A stretch of 12,771 nucleotides of DNA, from positions 1-12,771 of the forward strand of contig JAAZBY010000091.1 of the NCBI GenBank assembly GCA_012513595.1, in the 5' to 3' direction. Shown in pieces: positions 6,228-12,771 of the stretch. The notes below the pieces were generated by a model, which was given only the letters and a program-made list of their open reading frames with translations, searched no databases and was not told the DNA's origin. Made by a program: the position numbers and the translations under genes. The stretch comes from Chloroflexota bacterium (GTDB taxonomy: Bacteria; Chloroflexota; Anaerolineae; UBA1429). How positions within the stretch are numbered: the stretch's first letter is position 1; each line of letters opens with the position of its first letter.

Positions 6228-7244
6228 CTACTCGCTTGCCGCAGCGCCCGAGCGATGCTCCTGGTAATAGACGTGATAGGCGCGGCTATAGGAAAAGATG
6301 TTGTCGACAAAGGAGACCGCGTTCAGAAAGGCCACTGCCACCTGCCCGGTGTAGCCCACCACCTGGGTAAAGTCGCCGGGCGTCAGGCCCAGGCGCTCGC
6401 GAAGCCCCAGCGCCAGGAACACCACCAGGAACTGGCCGCCCACCAGGGTCGCCTCACGGATGTAGAGGAAAACCTGGTTGCGTGCCACCAGCAGATAGAG
6501 GACATCGGTCCGCTCGCGCATGATGGCCAGGAAGCGCCCGCGCACCTCGCCCTGGCCCTGCTCGATAATGGTGCGGATGCCAGAGCCGGTGGTGCGGTTG
6601 ATCACCGAGTACTGCGTGTCTCGCAGGACGCGCAGCCGGTTGTTGAACAGGATCGTGAGTGCCCCGGGCACCGCCAGGCTGGCCACGTAGGCCACGCCGA
6701 GGATGTCGTTGTACGAGACCAGGCGCACCGCCACCACCACGATCTTGATGATCACCGGGGTAAAGCTGCCCAAGAGATGGTAGGTGGCGTTCGTCACGCC
6801 ACTCACCGCCTGCACGAGGGAGGTGTGGGAAGAGCCGGCCGCCTCGGCGTCTTTCGGGGGCCCCTGTGAGGCGACCCACAGGGTCAGCTCCACGCGCTTG
6901 CGCAGGTCTGACTCGTAGAACATCTTGTGCCGCAGGATGACGTTGGCGCGCACCACGGCGGGATAGAGGAGGCTGGCCCCCAGGAACACGAGGACGATGT
7001 TCCCCAGCGGGGCGCCGGAGGAGAGCCTGTCCACAAACTGCCCCAGGAGCTGCACGGGCCACAGGGCCAGGAACTCCTGCGCCACCGTGACGGCCAGAAT
7101 GGCCAGGCCGTAATAGCGAAAGTCCCAGATCAGACGGCCGATGTCATAGAAGAACGGCCAGCTTGGGTTCGCGCGGATCCGCTGCCCCGCCAGCCGCCAC
7201 AGGCGGCCGGGTCGGAGGGCAAACCTTCCTGACCCAGTCTCCAT
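6228..7244 (-). CDS. ABC-exporter-type transmembrane domain without an ATPase domain
   Basis: The 338-residue membrane protein looks like the type-1 ABC exporter transmembrane domain. Hydrophobic stretches lie around residues 44-64 (YYGLAILAVTVAQEFLALWP), 80-98, 160-178 (TPVIIKIVVVAVRLV), 183-203, 270-290 (GGQFLVVFLALGL) and 300-318, consistent with about six helices. The charged regions between them fit cytoplasmic extensions. Normally a nucleotide-binding domain of about 240 residues follows on the same chain. Here the protein stops after YYQEHRSGAAASE, and no Walker A, signature or Walker B motif is encoded in the 34 nt before the SDR gene. It may pair with an ATPase encoded elsewhere or act differently. 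The ATG at 7242-7244 follows GAGGTG at 6 nt; a GTG nine nt upstream is less likely. Confidence 0.75.
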   Translation of the reverse strand: METGSGRFALRPGRLWRLAGQRIRANPSWPFFYDIGRLIWDFRYYGLAILAVTVAQEFLALWPVQLLGQFVDRLSSGAPLGNIVLVFLGASLLYPAVVRANVILRHKMFYESDLRKRVELTLWVASQGPPKDAEAAGSSHTSLVQAVSGVTNATYHLLGSFTPVIIKIVVVAVRLVSYNDILGVAYVASLAVPGALTILFNNRLRVLRDTQYSVINRTTGSGIRTIIEQGQGEVRGRFLAIMRERTDVLYLLVARNQVFLYIREATLVGGQFLVVFLALGLRERLGLTPGDFTQVVGYTGQVAVAFLNAVSFVDNIFSYSRAYHVYYQEHRSGAAASE

Positions 7245-7292
7245 ACACAGCACCTCATCGCCCGTGCGCCCCCAGCGTGCTGGCGCCGGGGG

Positions 7293-7320
7293 ATTGTAGG
7301 TCGGTGGGTAGCCGTGTCAA
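7293..7320 (-). promoter_or_regulatory. Sigma-70 promoter for the ABC-TMD / SDR operon
   Basis: Minus-strand TTGACA (7315-7320, perfect) is followed by a 16-bp spacer and TACAAT (7293-7298, 5 of 6). The start is expected near 7286, giving a leader of about 42 nt before the ATG at 7244. It lies 15 bp beyond the stop of the RraA-like gene, so the pair is transcribed separately from that gene. Confidence 0.7.
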
Positions 7321-7334
7321 GCCGCCTGATCGGA

Positions 7335-8099
7335 TTATTGTTGGTGTGGACGCGGCCGCTGGGTCCGGCGCCAGGCCTCGTACTCGGCGCGCGCCTCATC
7401 GGAGAGCGGATAGTACTTGCGCAGATCGCCCCCCTCGGCCAGGCGCATCCGCGAAAAGTCCTCCCACTCGGCATTGGCGCTGGCCGCCTGGAGCAGTTGG
7501 GGGGCCAGGCCGCTAGGCACCACCACGGCGCCGTCGTCATCGGCGATGATGATGTCCCCCGGCATGACCAGGACGCCGCCGCAGGCGATCGGCACGTTCA
7601 CGGCAAAGGGAAAGATGTTCGTCTGCGTGTGGTAGTTGGGCGTAGTGCCGCGCAGCCAGAGGCCCAGCCCCAGCTCCTTGGCCTTGGGAAAGTCGCGGAT
7701 GCAGCCGTCCACCACGGCGGCCAGGCCGCCGCGGCCGCAAAAGTAGGTCAGCATCATCTCGCCAAAGACGCCGCTGGTCATGTCGCCCCGGGCGTCGACG
7801 ACCACGATGTCCCCGGGTTGGGTGTGGTAGAGGGCATGGCGGTGCAGCTGGCGCTCGGGGCCCACGTACTCGCCGCCACCATAGATGTCCTCGCGCATGG
7901 GCATGAACTGCAGGGTGAGGGCCGGCCCCACCACGGCGCACCCCGGGATCCACGAGGTCAGGCCCTGCAGGTGCGGGCTGCGGATGCCGAGACGGTGCAG
8001 CTCACCGGAGGCGGTGGCGCTGGAGATCCCGGCCAACCCCTCGAGGATCTCTTTCGGCGGGCGCTGGATATCGGCAGTGACGATCGGCGACTCGGTCAT
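7335..8099 (-). CDS. RraA-family protein / HMG-CHA aldolase-like
   Basis: The 254-residue protein belongs to the RraA-like superfamily (formerly mislabelled as demethylmenaquinone methyltransferase). The family includes the RNase E inhibitor RraA and class II 4-hydroxy-4-methyl-2-oxoglutarate / 4-carboxy-4-hydroxy-2-oxoadipate aldolases acting on pyruvate adducts. Visible features are SGELHRLG near residue 32, PGDIVVVDARGD at 95-106, the GVFGEMM loop with Glu114, GGLAAVVDGCIRD with the Arg135-Asp136 pair typical of the aldolase active site, and PGDIIIADDDGAVVVP. The retained Arg-Asp pair favours an aldolase or decarboxylase over an RNase regulator, and the C-terminal tail is longer than in RraA. 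The start at 8099 follows a GAGGGAG purine stretch. The gene is probably transcribed alone from the promoter at 8147-8175. Confidence 0.85.
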   Translation of the reverse strand: MTESPIVTADIQRPPKEILEGLAGISSATASGELHRLGIRSPHLQGLTSWIPGCAVVGPALTLQFMPMREDIYGGGEYVGPERQLHRHALYHTQPGDIVVVDARGDMTSGVFGEMMLTYFCGRGGLAAVVDGCIRDFPKAKELGLGLWLRGTTPNYHTQTNIFPFAVNVPIACGGVLVMPGDIIIADDDGAVVVPSGLAPQLLQAASANAEWEDFSRMRLAEGGDLRKYYPLSDEARAEYEAWRRTQRPRPHQQ

Positions 8100-8146
8100 C
8101 TCTCCACTCCCTCCTCGGCATAGTGAGGCGGCCACCGGTAGCGCGG

Positions 8147-8175
8147 ATGATACGCGGGATGAGCGCAGCGCTCAA
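8147..8175 (-). promoter_or_regulatory. Sigma-70 promoter for the RraA-like gene
   Basis: Minus-strand TTGAGC (8170-8175, 4 of 6), a 17-bp spacer and TATCAT (8147-8152, 5 of 6) predict a leader of about 40 nt before the ATG at 8099. Confidence 0.6.
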
Positions 8176-8214
8176 CAGGCCGCGGGGCCGGCGGGCGGTG
8201 ATCAGGGATAGTGA

Positions 8215-8238
8215 CACCCTCATGGGGCGAAGAGGGTG
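8215..8238. repeat. 7-bp inverted repeat at the edge of the transposase relic
   Basis: CACCCTC (8215-8221) and GAGGGTG (8232-8238) flank a 10-nt loop, and GGTGACA at 8235-8241 recalls the GGTGACAT core of the IS-end repeats at 8594-8640. It may be a decayed element end, but the match is short. Confidence 0.25.
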
Positions 8239-8451
8239 ACAGACAAGGCCTGGATGGAGATCGAGCTTGTGCAACAGGCGGTGGGCGGCCGGCTGACCGC
8301 ACAGCAGGGGGTTGGCGTCGGCGTAGGCCAAGTGCGGCGCCTTGTCGCGACCCTTCGGGTGAAAGGCCCCGAGGGCCCCCTGCGCGGTCGCCCGGTGGCG
8401 GGGCGTGGCTCACCGTGGCCATCCGGACCAGGTTGGGTGTCAGGCGCTTAG
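8236..8451 (+). pseudogene. Transposase N-terminal remnant (ISNCY-like helix-turn-helix)
   Basis: A 71-codon open frame (GTG at 8236, or ATG at 8254) encodes a segment that reads like the N-terminal DNA-binding part of ISNCY-type transposases: EIELVQQAVGGRLT, a spacer where the recognition helix should be, then QVRRLVATLRVKGPEG and RGRPV. Intact relatives have several hundred residues with a DDE catalytic core, and none follows here. The region between RLT and QVRRL (QQGVGVGVG) is degraded, and the frame ends at a TAG overlapping the stop of the opposing relic. The family assignment rests on remembered motif wording only, so it is tentative. Confidence 0.45.
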
Positions 8452-8588
8452 GGGCCGGTTAGCCGAAACCCCTCGGCGATCAGGCGCGGGGCGCTCCTTC
8501 CGGCGGGGCGGCAGCGCCTCTGCATGATGCGAAGGTACTCGCGGCGTTCGTCGATGGTCATGGCGTCGTCTGCTGGCGCGGCGGGCAT
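8448..8588 (-). pseudogene. Transposase N-terminal remnant (DDE integrase-core type)
   Basis: The ATG at 8586-8588 follows GGAGG by 4 nt and encodes 46 residues containing TIDERREYLRIMQRR. This is the characteristic start of a group of integrase-core transposases common in Chloroflexota, where the segment continues through a charged linker to VTGLHRKSL. Here the linker is shortened, RLTGP stands where VTGLHRK is expected, and a stop follows, so most of the protein is gone. The stop (8448-8450) overlaps that of the opposing plus-strand relic (8449-8451), as if two decayed elements had been joined at this point. Confidence 0.55.
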
Positions 8589-8593
8589 CGTTC

Positions 8594-8640
8594 CTCCGGT
8601 GACATTATCATTTGAAGGAACTGTAAGTCTCCGGTGACAT
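8594..8640 (-). mobile_element. Insertion-sequence end with two 12-bp direct repeats
   Basis: CTCCGGTGACAT occurs twice, at 8594-8605 and 8629-8640, starting 35 bp apart. Read on the minus strand, each is ATGTCACCGGAG and precedes the transposase relic, so the outer copy is probably the terminal repeat and the inner copy a subterminal transposase-binding site. The inner copy also supplies the GGAGG Shine-Dalgarno of the relic. No intact opposite end is seen, which fits a decayed element. Confidence 0.55.
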
Positions 8641-8663
8641 GCTAGGTGAATGAACACGCCGCC

Positions 8664-8692
8664 TTGCTGAGCCCAAAAGAACATGGTATGGT
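8664..8692 (+). promoter_or_regulatory. Candidate promoter for the DUF4007-ATPase operon
   Basis: TTGCTG (8664-8669), a 17-bp spacer and TATGGT (8687-8692) with an extended TG at 8684-8685 form a plausible promoter in the relatively AT-rich stretch just outside the IS end. The predicted leader to the ATG at 8792 is about 90 nt. Both hexamers deviate from consensus. Confidence 0.4.
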
Positions 8693-8729
8693 ATCAGTAA
8701 GTATGCTTCTGCCTTATGCCTCTGCGAAA

Positions 8730-8753
8730 GAGCCGCGGCAGGGTCGCGGGCTC
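8730..8753 (+). other. Leader hairpin upstream of the DUF4007 gene
   Basis: GAGCCGCG (8730-8737) and CGCGGGCTC (8745-8753) pair with one bulged G around a 7-nt loop, inside the predicted untranslated leader. A pyrimidine-rich tract follows at about 8763-8780. It could attenuate transcription, but there is no clean T-run. Confidence 0.25.
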
Positions 8754-8791
8754 CGTATAGCCGTTTCTCTTTCCTATCTCAAGGACAGTTC

Positions 8792-9709
8792 ATGGGACTC
8801 GACACGGGAAGGTTTTCCGGCCACCAATCGTTCACTCTCCGCAATACCTGGCTAACCAAGGGGGTGCTCCATTGTGCCGAAAACCCCCACATCTTCTCAG
8901 AGCCAGACGCCTTGGTCACCCTTGGCGTCGGCAAGAATATGGTCGACGCTATCCGGCACTGGTGCCTCGCTACGCGCGTGCTTGAGGATGTCCCGGGCGA
9001 GAGGGGTCTCTACCAGCCTACCACCATAGGACGCAGGTTGTTCGTCGACCGAGGTGGGTGGGACCGTTATCTTGAGGACGCCGGCACGCTGTGGCTCCTT
9101 CACTGGCTCCTGGCCACCCACGCCGCGTACGCCACGACGATCTACTATGCTTTCAACGACCTGAACGCGCCCGAGTTCACGCGTGAGAGCCTCGAGAAGG
9201 AGATCGGGCAGCTTGCGGCAGGGATTGGCGCCAGAGCGACGCCGAACTCGATCCGCCGCGACGTGAACGTGTTCATCCGCAGCTACCTGGGCGGGCCCGA
9301 TCGGGCCAACTCCTCTGTCGAGGACGTGCTGGACTGCCCCCTTGCCGAGCTAGGCCTGCTCTACGAGGAGCCCGTCGGGCACATCTACTCCCTCGCGCGG
9401 GGGGCCAGGGAGAGCCTGCCCGATGAGGTAGTGCTCTATGCGGTGTGGGAGTACGCACAGAACCGAGCGGGCCAGCGGACCTTTACGTTCGACGAACTGG
9501 CCTATCGGCCGTACTCCCCGGGGCGGGTGTTCAAGTTGGACGATCTGACGCTTGCGGAACGGCTGGAAGGCCTGGTAGACCTGACCCATGGGGCGTGGCA
9601 GTTCACGGAGACCGCCGGGTATCGGCAGCTGCTCGTTACGGCCCAGGTCGACCCTTACCAGGCACTGGATGCCCACTATCTGATCGAGGATTCCTATGTC
9701 CGCGCATAA
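8792..9709 (+). CDS. DUF4007 family protein (putative defence-associated)
   Basis: The 305-residue protein matches DUF4007. It opens with FSGHQSF (8-14) and LRNTWLTKGVLH, has the signature LGVGKNMVDAIRHW at 44-57, SIRRDVNVFIRSYLG in the middle and an ELGLL segment after it. No membrane segment or signal peptide is visible. The biochemical role of DUF4007 is not established to my knowledge. From memory, these genes often neighbour PAPS-reductase-like (DndC/BrxP-like) proteins and large P-loop ATPases in phosphorothioation or BREX-related islands, a context the next gene supports. The ATG at 8792 follows AAGGA. The gene overlaps the ATPase start by 14 nt, implying coupled translation. It is less GC-rich in third positions than the flanking metabolic genes and lies directly beyond IS remnants, suggesting horizontal acquisition. 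Confidence 0.88.
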   Translation: MGLDTGRFSGHQSFTLRNTWLTKGVLHCAENPHIFSEPDALVTLGVGKNMVDAIRHWCLATRVLEDVPGERGLYQPTTIGRRLFVDRGGWDRYLEDAGTLWLLHWLLATHAAYATTIYYAFNDLNAPEFTRESLEKEIGQLAAGIGARATPNSIRRDVNVFIRSYLGGPDRANSSVEDVLDCPLAELGLLYEEPVGHIYSLARGARESLPDEVVLYAVWEYAQNRAGQRTFTFDELAYRPYSPGRVFKLDDLTLAERLEGLVDLTHGAWQFTETAGYRQLLVTAQVDPYQALDAHYLIEDSYVRA

Positions 9710-12700
9710 GTTGCTAGGAGAGGTGTTCTCCGTCGAGGATCGGTTCAGACGCTCAGTCAACCTAACAGCCGACTATCGCCGCAACAGGGCGCTGTACGGC
9801 TATGTGGTGACGCCGCTGGTCGGCGGAGTGCTGGAGCGGATCGGCGCCGGGCTGGGCCAGGGGGCGCTGAACCGGGCCTGGTCGATCACCGGGCCGTATG
9901 GGACAGGCAAGTCGGCCTGTGCCGTGTTCATCGGGCAAGTGCTGGGATACCCGATCAACGATGCCGCCCGCGACCTCCTAAGAAGCGGGATCCCGGACGT
10001 GGCGCGCGGGCTGTTCAGCAGCGTGCCCGGGCTGAAGGAGGGCGGGTTCCTCATCGTGCCGGTGGTGGGGAGCCGGCAGCCGCTCGCTCGGACGCTGCTC
10101 CGGGGGCTGGCAGAGGCGATGGAGGGGCTCGCGGTGCGGACCCCAGCGCTCGAGGAACAGCACCGGCGCGTCGTGGCGCTGTATGAGCGGTCGGAACGGG
10201 GGGAGGACATCGCCTCGCCGGAGGTGACGGAGGCGGTGGAGCGCACGGCGGCGATGGCGCGGCGGGAGGTCCCCGGCGTGCTCGGCCTTCTCCTCATGGT
10301 GGACGAGCTGGGCAAGGCGCTCGAGTACGCGGCGCTGCACCCGGGCGGAACGGATGTGGGGCTCTTGCAGACGCTGGCGGAGACGGCAGCGCGGTCGCAC
10401 GACCCGGCGATTGGGTTGGTGACGATCCTGCACCAGGCGTTCGAGCACTATGCGGACCGGCTGGGGCCGCTGGAGCGGCGGGAGTGGGCCAAGGTGCAGG
10501 GGCGCTTTGAGGACCTGGCCTTCCAGCAATCGGGCGGGGAGCTGCTCTCGCTGATCGGGCGGGCGATACGGCCGCAGGAGATGGACCGGACGCTGCGGGC
10601 GGCGATTGAAGAGGAGGTGGAGGAGGCGAGGCGGCTGGGCGTGTTGCCGAACGACCTCGACTCGCCGGCCGCCATGGAGGCTCTGCAGCGCTGCGCCCCC
10701 TTGCACCCGAGCGTGGCGCTGGTGTTGGGGAGGCTGTTCCGCAGCCGGCTGGCGCAGAACGAGCGGTCGCTTTTTGCGTTTCTCAGCTCGGGGGAGCCGT
10801 ACGGGTTCCAGGAGTACCTGGGGACGGAGGTGTGGGGGGAGAACGGGAGGCGGCCGTTCTACCGGCTGGACCGGCTGTACGACTATGTGCAGACGGCGCT
10901 GGGGAGCGGGCTGTATGTGAGCGCGCAGGGCAAGCGCTGGGCAGAGATTGAGGAGGCGCTGGAGCGGCTGCCGGCGGGCGGCGAGGCGCTGGATGCTCGG
11001 CTCGTCAAGACCATCGGCCTGCTGGGGCTCGTAGGGGATCAGAGGCAGCTCAAGGCGTCGGGCGACGTCCTGGCCTACGCGCTGGCGGACGGGGAGACCT
11101 CGCCACAGGATGTGCGGGCCGCCCTGGGGCGGGTGGCGCGGCGCAAGATCGCCATTCACCGCCGGTTCAGCGGGGCGTACAGCCTCTGGCAGGGCAGCGA
11201 CGTCGACCTGGACGAGTGCTATGAGCGGGGTCGCGCGCAGACGCAGGACCTCGACCTGGCCGCGGGGCTGGCTCGGTACGGGCGAGTGACGCCGTACGTG
11301 GCCAAGCGCCACCTGCACGAGACGGGGACCTTCCGGTACCTGGCACCGTGGGTGGTGGACCTCGCGCAGGTTGCTGGGGTGGCGGAGCGCCCGCTGGGCG
11401 AGGCGGACGGGGCGGTGGTGTTCGTGGTGCCGCCTGCCGAGGTGACGCCCGAGGAGGCCGCCGGGAAGGTGGCCGAGTTCTCACGGGGGCTGGGGTGGCC
11501 CCGGTGCGACCAGTTCTTCTTTGCGATCCCGCGGGACATGCACGGGGTTCGCGAGGGGCTGCGCGAGGTGGCGGCCTGGGAGTGGGTGGTGTCGAACATC
11601 GCCGAACTGGAGGGGGACCGCGTGGCGCGGCTGGAGCTGCGGGCGCGCCAGCGCGCCGCCCGCGAGGGCCTGGGGCGGGCGCTGTCGCGGTGCTTTGATC
11701 TGGCCTTCTGTTACGAATCTGCGCGGTGGGTGCGCGGTGGGCGGATAGTAGAGTTTGGGTCGGCCAGGGAGCTGACTGCGGCGCTGTCGGGCGCGTGCGA
11801 CGAGGTGTACGGGGCCGCGCCGATCGCCAAGAACGAGTTGCTGAACCGGCGGTCGCTGTCGTCGGCGGCGGCTGGGGCGCGGCGCAGCCTCATCGAGGCG
11901 ATGCTGGAGCACGGTGGCGAGGAGCGCCTGGGGCTGGCGGAGAGGTACCCGCCCGAGGTCAGCATGTACCTTTCGATTCTGAAGGAGAGCGGCCTGCACC
12001 AGAAGCAGGGGGATCGGTGGGTGTTTGGGCGGCCGGAAGGGGATGACCCGCGCACGGTGGGGCCGCTGTGGAAGCGGATGGGCGCCTTCCTGGCCGAGAC
12101 GGAGGGGGCGGCACAGCCGGTGACGGCGCTGTACGAGGTGCTGAGCGCGCCTCCGTTCGGGATCAAGGAGGGGCTGCTGCCCGTGTACCTGACGGCGGCG
12201 ATGCTGCACTGGGAGGCGGAGGTGGCCCTTTTCGAGGAGGGCACGTTCGTGCCGAACCCCGGCATCGCGGTGTACGAGCGGCTGTTGCGGGTGCCGGAGC
12301 GGTTCAAGGTGCAGCGCTACCCGCTCAGCACGGGGCGCGAGCGGCTGCTGACGGGGTATGCGCGGCTTTTTGATCGGGATGTGGCGCCCGAGCAGGTGAG
12401 CCTGGTGCACGACGTGCGCCTGCTGATGGGGTTTGCGGCGCGTTTGCCGAGGTACTCGCAGAACACGCAACGGATCAGCGCGGGGGCGCGTGGGCTTCGC
12501 GGTGCGCTCTTTTCTGCGCGGGAGCCGCACACGTTGCTCTTCCGGCAGTTGCGGGAGGCGCTGGGCTATGACGATCTGCCTGACAGGCTCATTGACGAGT
12601 ATCTGGAGCGCGTCCGTACGGCCCTGCTGGAGCTAGCGCAGGCCTACGATCGGCTGCTGGGGGACGTGCAGTGCGCGCTCTTGGCGGGGCTGCGGCTGCC

Positions 12701-12771
12701 GGCCGATATCCGGGCGGCGCGCAGCGAAGTGCGCGCGCGGGCCGGGCTGCTGCAGGAGGTAGTGGCCGAGC
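9696..12771 (+). CDS. Very large P-loop ATPase, BREX BrxC/PglY-like (open at window edge)
   Basis: An uninterrupted frame runs from the ATG at 9696 to the window edge, at least 1025 residues with no stop. The start follows GAGGA by 5 nt, inside the end of the DUF4007 gene. The N-terminus has FRRSVNLTADYRRN (17-30). Walker A is GPYGTGKS (66-73) and Walker B LLLMVDELGK (198-207) with Asp203 and Glu204. His246 in TILHQAF may be a sensor, and RFED (270-273) lies in a segment typical of these ATPases. Residues 822-853 (GIKEGLLPVYL...LFEEGTFVP) recall a conserved C-terminal block in BrxC/PglY-type phage-resistance ATPases. The long middle is helical and unassigned. No nuclease, methyltransferase or membrane motif is visible. 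The likely role is an energy-coupled DNA or complex-remodelling subunit of an anti-phage or DNA-modification system (inference). Codons strongly favour G endings (GCG, GTG, CGG, GGG), unlike the C-ending habit of genes to the left. Confidence 0.85.
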   Translation, partial: MSAHKLLGEVFSVEDRFRRSVNLTADYRRNRALYGYVVTPLVGGVLERIGAGLGQGALNRAWSITGPYGTGKSACAVFIGQVLGYPINDAARDLLRSGIPDVARGLFSSVPGLKEGGFLIVPVVGSRQPLARTLLRGLAEAMEGLAVRTPALEEQHRRVVALYERSERGEDIASPEVTEAVERTAAMARREVPGVLGLLLMVDELGKALEYAALHPGGTDVGLLQTLAETAARSHDPAIGLVTILHQAFEHYADRLGPLERREWAKVQGRFEDLAFQQSGGELLSLIGRAIRPQEMDRTLRAAIEEEVEEARRLGVLPNDLDSPAAMEALQRCAPLHPSVALVLGRLFRSRLAQNERSLFAFLSSGEPYGFQEYLGTEVWGENGRRPFYRLDRLYDYVQTALGSGLYVSAQGKRWAEIEEALERLPAGGEALDARLVKTIGLLGLVGDQRQLKASGDVLAYALADGETSPQDVRAALGRVARRKIAIHRRFSGAYSLWQGSDVDLDECYERGRAQTQDLDLAAGLARYGRVTPYVAKRHLHETGTFRYLAPWVVDLAQVAGVAERPLGEADGAVVFVVPPAEVTPEEAAGKVAEFSRGLGWPRCDQFFFAIPRDMHGVREGLREVAAWEWVVSNIAELEGDRVARLELRARQRAAREGLGRALSRCFDLAFCYESARWVRGGRIVEFGSARELTAALSGACDEVYGAAPIAKNELLNRRSLSSAAAGARRSLIEAMLEHGGEERLGLAERYPPEVSMYLSILKESGLHQKQGDRWVFGRPEGDDPRTVGPLWKRMGAFLAETEGAAQPVTALYEVLSAPPFGIKEGLLPVYLTAAMLHWEAEVALFEEGTFVPNPGIAVYERLLRVPERFKVQRYPLSTGRERLLTGYARLFDRDVAPEQVSLVHDVRLLMGFAARLPRYSQNTQRISAGARGLRGALFSAREPHTLLFRQLREALGYDDLPDRLIDEYLERVRTALLELAQAYDRLLGDVQCALLAGLRLPADIRAARSEVRARAGLLQEVVAE

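Noticed and set aside
8002..8331. Minus-strand frame extending past the RraA-like start
   Set aside because: It is in a different frame from the aldolase, overlaps that gene's promoter and shows no domain; most likely it is noise over the transposase relic.
8646..8855. 69-codon plus frame ahead of DUF4007
   Set aside because: It overlaps the real DUF4007 start in another frame, has no RBS and resembles nothing known; the stretch is better read as promoter and leader.
9978..11318. 446-codon open frame on the minus strand opposite the ATPase
   Set aside because: It is a shadow of the G-ending codon bias in the ATPase. Its translation is Arg/Pro/Leu/His-rich with no domain, and the plus frame carries Walker motifs throughout the same region.
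11481..12530. 349-codon minus-strand open frame
   Set aside because: Same cause: low-complexity Arg/Pro/Gln-rich translation antisense to the continuous ATPase frame.
1..12771. CRISPR array, tRNA or rRNA genes
   Set aside because: I saw no regularly spaced repeats of 25-40 bp, no cloverleaf-like segments with TTCRA arms and no rRNA-like stretches on either strand.

Overview
This is a high-GC bacterial window (about two thirds G+C by eye) with canonical sigma-70-type promoters and good Shine-Dalgarno sites. The gene mix suggests a Chloroflexota-type environmental genome: a DUF1638 protein, a Nif3-family protein, RraA-like and ceramidase-like proteins, and a transposase relic with a 'TIDERREYLRIMQ' N-terminus. 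That assignment is a guess from gene content; no rRNA or marker gene is present to settle it.

Positions 1-8099 hold ordinary chromosomal metabolism, mostly on the minus strand. A leftward cluster runs class V aminotransferase (2456-1287), DUF1638 protein (1227-427) and transketolase (413 to beyond the left edge). Upstream of it lies a 257-bp intergenic region with a promoter, a perfect 12-bp inverted repeat and an unexpected cluster of DnaA-box-like 9-mers. Next comes a leftward fusion gene joining a Nif3-like metal-binding domain to a GNAT acetyltransferase. It is divergent from a rightward ceramidase-like metalloamidase (4276-5445), and the shared spacer holds a near-consensus leftward promoter and a strong palindrome. 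A leftward pair follows: an ABC-type transmembrane domain with no ATPase domain, then an SDR oxidoreductase, behind a TTGACA/TACAAT promoter. Last is an RraA/HMG-aldolase-like gene with its own promoter.

Positions 8100-8791 form a junction without an intact gene. It holds decayed N-terminal pieces of two different transposases facing each other, with overlapping stop codons, and an insertion-sequence end marked by two 12-bp direct repeats.

From 8792 to the right edge the strand and codon habits change. A DUF4007 gene overlaps by 14 nt a very large P-loop ATPase that stays open to the window end (more than 1025 residues; no stop is present). This pair looks like the start of an anti-phage or DNA-modification operon related to BREX or phosphorothioation islands. 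It sits next to IS debris, and the ATPase strongly prefers G-ending codons, unlike its neighbours. It is the most interesting part of the window; the genes that would identify the system lie beyond position 12771.
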